Assembly (NCBI GenBank): GCA_002946415.1
Contig: NJPS01000048.1
Coordinates: 372,001 to 436,000 of the forward strand
Origin: Rutstroemia sp. NJR-2017a BVV2
Lineage: Eukaryota; Ascomycota; Leotiomycetes; Helotiales; Rutstroemiaceae
DNA: 64,000 nucleotides
Direction: 5' to 3'
Shown here: one piece after another, positions 60,546 through 64,000 of the stretch
How the letters are laid out: the number at the start of each line of letters is the position of its first letter
How positions within the stretch are numbered: position 1 is the first letter of the stretch
Notes under the pieces: generated by a model
What the model was told of the DNA's origin: nothing
The model's database searches: none
Seen by the model: the letters and a program-made list of their open reading frames with translations, nothing else
Translations under genes and position numbers: made by a program

Positions 60546-63500
60546 CGCACTTGCTCGATCAGGCCAGGGGAAGGTACCTATTTCTGCAAGCTTTTCCTGC
60601 TATCATGCAAGTGATCTCTCTGTGCGCATGAATTCTTTCTTGGGGCAAAGGTTATAGCTCGCTTTTGTTATTTTTCTTTTTGGGCGAATGGGGGCAAGAT
60701 AAAATATACAAAGAACAGATGCGGAAGATGGATATGAGAGGGGCAGAGGAACGGCGTTTACGTTTCATTTATTTTCTCGACTACGCACGACTGTCTATTG
60801 TGTCCGAGATGTCATATCTCGACAGACCTACTGGTGGTGGACTGTCGAATCTTGCTTTCTTACGAATTGATTTGGTCGAATTCGCGGAACCTACGGTGTG
60901 GGTACACAAGGACAGGAACAAACTTAGGGGCTAGCTTCTTAGGGCGGGCAAGTTCTACTATGGGGTGCGATTGACGTCTAGAGGTTGCTGCTATCACTGG
61001 TACGGTTGAGGTCGGACTTCGCACATACAACATTGGGGAAAGAAAAAAACGGCGGTGGACATACAATCTGCTAGGGTTGGGGAGGAAGGGGCATGATGTC
61101 TACTTAATGGGAGGGAATGGAAAACCGCGTCGCGCAAAAGGCTGGCGGGGAAGTCACTGGATATTCATGATCGGTTTGATACTTTGAAGTGTTGCCGGGG
61201 AAAAGCAAAAAAGGGAGGAGAAAAGTTCAAGGGTAAAAAATGTTGTTGTCTGTCTATTCTGTCTTTACTACTTGTTTCTATGTTTCTTGGCGAGGCGCGA
61301 TGAGGGGGCCGATAGGCTGTGCGGAGGAAATGGAGAAGGATATCTGGCTTTGTTTTCCTTGTCAATCTACTCTATCTCTGTGCTCTCCTTCTTGGCTTTC
61401 TTTATCTTGTTGGTTGTGGTGTGGAAGTGTGTTTGCGGGACGAACGACCAGAGAGGGAAAAGGCGAGAAATCGGGGAGTGCGAGAGAGCCAGTGGGTGAT
61501 GAGTGGCATTCTTGTCTCACAGCTGTAATTGATGTTCTGATATTGCTGTTTTTGGATATCCCTTTTAATGTTGTTGTGGCGCTTCCCCAGTGATGCAAAT
61601 GTCGTATCATTTTTCATTGCACCTGGGCCTGGTTTACTTAATCTGGAACGCTGCTGCTTGTGTATTCTTTACCTGTTACTTGTATGGGTTCCATATGGAT
61701 AGCTACAGCTTCAGTTAGAGTTAATGATTATTATAATCATTCTTCAGTATATTTTTGCATCTCCACGTCCTTTGCATTGCATCCTTTACACTTTCCTCCC
61801 TCACCTCAGATTTACGGACCGCAGAGCCATCAAGGTACCAAAACGTCTCTGCACTGCGGGGCGCTCAACCGTGGTAAAAGAACCATTCATTGACACCCTC
61901 ATATGTGAGCTGCCGACCCGAATATGCTCAAGAGGGGCACGGAATAAGCTCAGTCGATCTGAAAATCTCCACAACTTTCAATCTCCAGACTATCAAAATG
62001 CAACGAGAGCCAGGTTACTGTGCCAGTGCTTCCCTCCAATCACAAAATATCCCTCAAATTAAAAAACGAAACTGCGCAATCGCCGTACCGGTATCATACA
62101 TGTCGTGCAACTCTTGGTTAGCTTAAACTGTCTAGACTTAGTCGCACATAGTGGTACAGGCCCCCACCCCCCTTCGCTTTTAGAGCACGGTGAAGACGAT
62201 GGAAAGTTTCGGGCGAGGTCCCTTGCTATGCGTAGGGCTCACATCAGGTTTTATCCTTAAGTGTCGTTTGCTGTGCCTTTGGATGGCGTCAAGAAAGCCT
62301 CGCAACGATCTCGTATCAGAGACGGTTGCTATTCGCATCCCGTGTGGTAGAACGGTCAAGGAAGTCCCTCCTAACGGCTTCTTCCACCATCCGAGAATAC
62401 GGGTTTACTGGCGATAGCCTTAGCGTCTTGAGGTCCAGCCCAAATTGGCACGCTGCGCTTTGTTGGCTTGCTAGCATCCCAGGCATTACTTCCTCTATGG
62501 CAATTTACTTGAGCCTCCAAACAAACGTTGAGGCGAGTGAGATGGGAAAATGCACCAGAGCGTAGTCCGTTGTACCCTACGTCTACTTCCGCAACATTTC
62601 TATCTGCTCTTACAAATCGCCATCCTATCGATGTTCTTATGATCTCCAAGGAATTTTAAATCCCCCTTAGTTGATACATTGCTTCGTGTTCGCTATACCC
62701 CCTGCCTACATCGGCCGCAAGGTACCAAGTCCCGAGCAACTTCAGGGCCCTCGCAATACCACCTCATGTACAATCTTCACATATTTGAGATTGATCGATA
62801 GTACCTGAAACGTTTCTAATTTGATTAACGGATGTGCTATGGCCCATCGTCTTGTGCGCCATTCATCATGTACCTTGAAAACTCAGTCATCCAGTACCCT
62901 CACTTGAGTAACACCCCGCCGATTTCCCCATAGATCGTGCATTCCCGCGAGAAATATAGCAGAATCTTCTTATCTTGCTGCAAGCAAAATAGAAAAATTC
63001 AAAGGAGAAAGCAGTACTAGCACAACATTCATCGCGCCGCACAATGACGATCCATCTAGGAATGCATAACCGGTGGGCAGAGAAATCGATCCGTCCAGCC
63101 TGCGCAGCAGCTCACATACAATCCTCAGCTAGTGTAGCCTGTGGAGGTAGAGCGACCAGAACACAATCACGACATCTATCCACCAGCTGCAACGACAAAG
63201 AACTGATCTATCCGTGCTCCGTCCATCACAACCTCATGCACATTCGTCCATCGTCCACTCTGCACTGCACTCCACTCCTCTGTATACCTCCACAATATCA
63301 CTCAGCTACCCCCCACTGATCGAACGATGTATTGAACCGATCATACATCTGTGCATATTCTGATCAACTTCTCCACTCGGAGACAGGCGGGCACAGAACA
63401 CAAGACAGAAGAACATGACATGACAGGAAGACCGTATAACCCACCTAGCAATAGCTGTCCGGCCGGCCTCCCCCACGCCTCGGAAAGATACGTACCTACA

Positions 63501-64000
63501 TCACATAAGCGACCAAGATGACAGAAAGAGGGACGGGCCGAATTCACTACGAAAGGAAACCGGAAGTATTTGTCGAGTAACATGATGTAACCATGGATAG
63601 CCGGAATAGGCATGTTAAGGGAGAATATTGGCGTGAAGTTTGCTTTGTGGCTGAAGACTGCATGGCAAACATCACGCAAAAGAAACCAGATGAAGAAATA
63701 TGACCTGTCAGAAGTAGCAGTAGAAACATCAGACATGTTGCCTTCCAGCAACATGTAGAATGGATAGGCGGATATGGGTTGCAACGTTGACATAGGTGAA
63801 AGTTTGTATTCATCGAGGGCATATTCGTAGAAAAAGGGAGAAATGTAGATGTAGGAGGGCAATAATGTGACATGTTCCTTAATGTGTCTACTCACAGATA
63901 CGAACATTTCCAGCAGTTCCAAAACTGCACAAAACCAGAAGCCGTAACTTTTTCGTCATGAACGAGTAAACACCTTGATTGAAATGTGAAGGTCCGAAAA
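60546..64000. other. 3.4 kb region without a supportable gene
   Basis: Bases 60546-61600 are probably 3'UTR and downstream sequence of the Zn2Cys6 gene. The longest ORF further on (minus strand, 63341-63922, 193 codons) overlaps a 108-codon frame in another phase. It has no domain or splice context, so I do not call it a gene. No RNA gene or mobile element is recognised. Confidence 0.35.

Noticed and set aside
63341..63922. 193-codon minus-strand ORF
   Set aside because: Longest unassigned frame, but another frame is open over much of it, it has no domain, and the composition resembles neighbouring non-coding sequence.

Overview
The window is nuclear DNA of a filamentous ascomycete. The evidence is short GT-AG introns (about 50-140 nt) in nearly every gene, well separated genes with long UTRs and intergenic spacers, a secreted ascomycete-type laccase, a DUF1996/WSC secreted protein, a SomA/Flo8 LisH regulator, and single-copy housekeeping genes of fungal type. 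The laccase resembles, from memory, the Lcc2 type of Botrytis, so a Leotiomycete, probably in or near Sclerotiniaceae, is my inference. It is not proven by anything run here.

Layout. Bases 1-4300 hold no convincing gene. They hold an array of diverged units of about 0.6-0.7 kb, each with a TATA-like box followed 165-245 bp later by a tract rich in YTGTCRYT words. Then come a seven-zinc-knuckle Gis2/Byr3/CNBP protein (6655-7722, +), a remnant resembling a fungal transcription-factor C-terminus (8447-9163, +), a G-rich block, a DUF427 protein (9423-10388, -) and a small Tom6-like mitochondrial import subunit (11345-11545, +). After a 3 kb gene-poor stretch lies a divergent RNA-biology pair, UPF1 helicase (14790-18134, -) and IMP4 (18792-19769, +). 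A second gene-poor stretch ends at a laccase (23392-25835, +).

Next are a plasma-membrane syntaxin Sso1/2-like (27553-28728, +) and, convergent to it, the ER-Golgi cargo protein Erv41 (30386-31781, -). Bases 31.8-36.3 kb are accessory, with hairpin-rich repeats. A DUF1996+WSC secreted protein (36340-38718, +) converges on SomA/Flo8 (40732-43312, -) across a spacer almost free of G on the + strand. A second divergent pair is TRAPP subunit Bet3 (46556-47331, -), which has a 9-nt internal exon, and the U5 snRNP 40K/Cwf17 WD40 protein (47604-48832, +). Then come a two-pass membrane protein of unknown function (50592-51880, +), a cyclophilin-RRM protein of the PPIL4/Cyp6 type (53937-55467, -) and a Zn2Cys6 regulator (58983-60545, +). 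Bases 55.5-58.9 kb and 60.6-64 kb hold no gene I can support.

The genes do not form a pathway or a secondary-metabolite cluster. Functional themes are RNA processing and decay (UPF1, IMP4, U5-40K, PPIL4, Gis2), secretory traffic (Bet3, Erv41, Sso), two secreted or wall-facing proteins and two transcription regulators. Exon boundaries were worked out by hand from splice consensus, reading-frame continuity and family conservation. Every multi-exon model given closes in frame.
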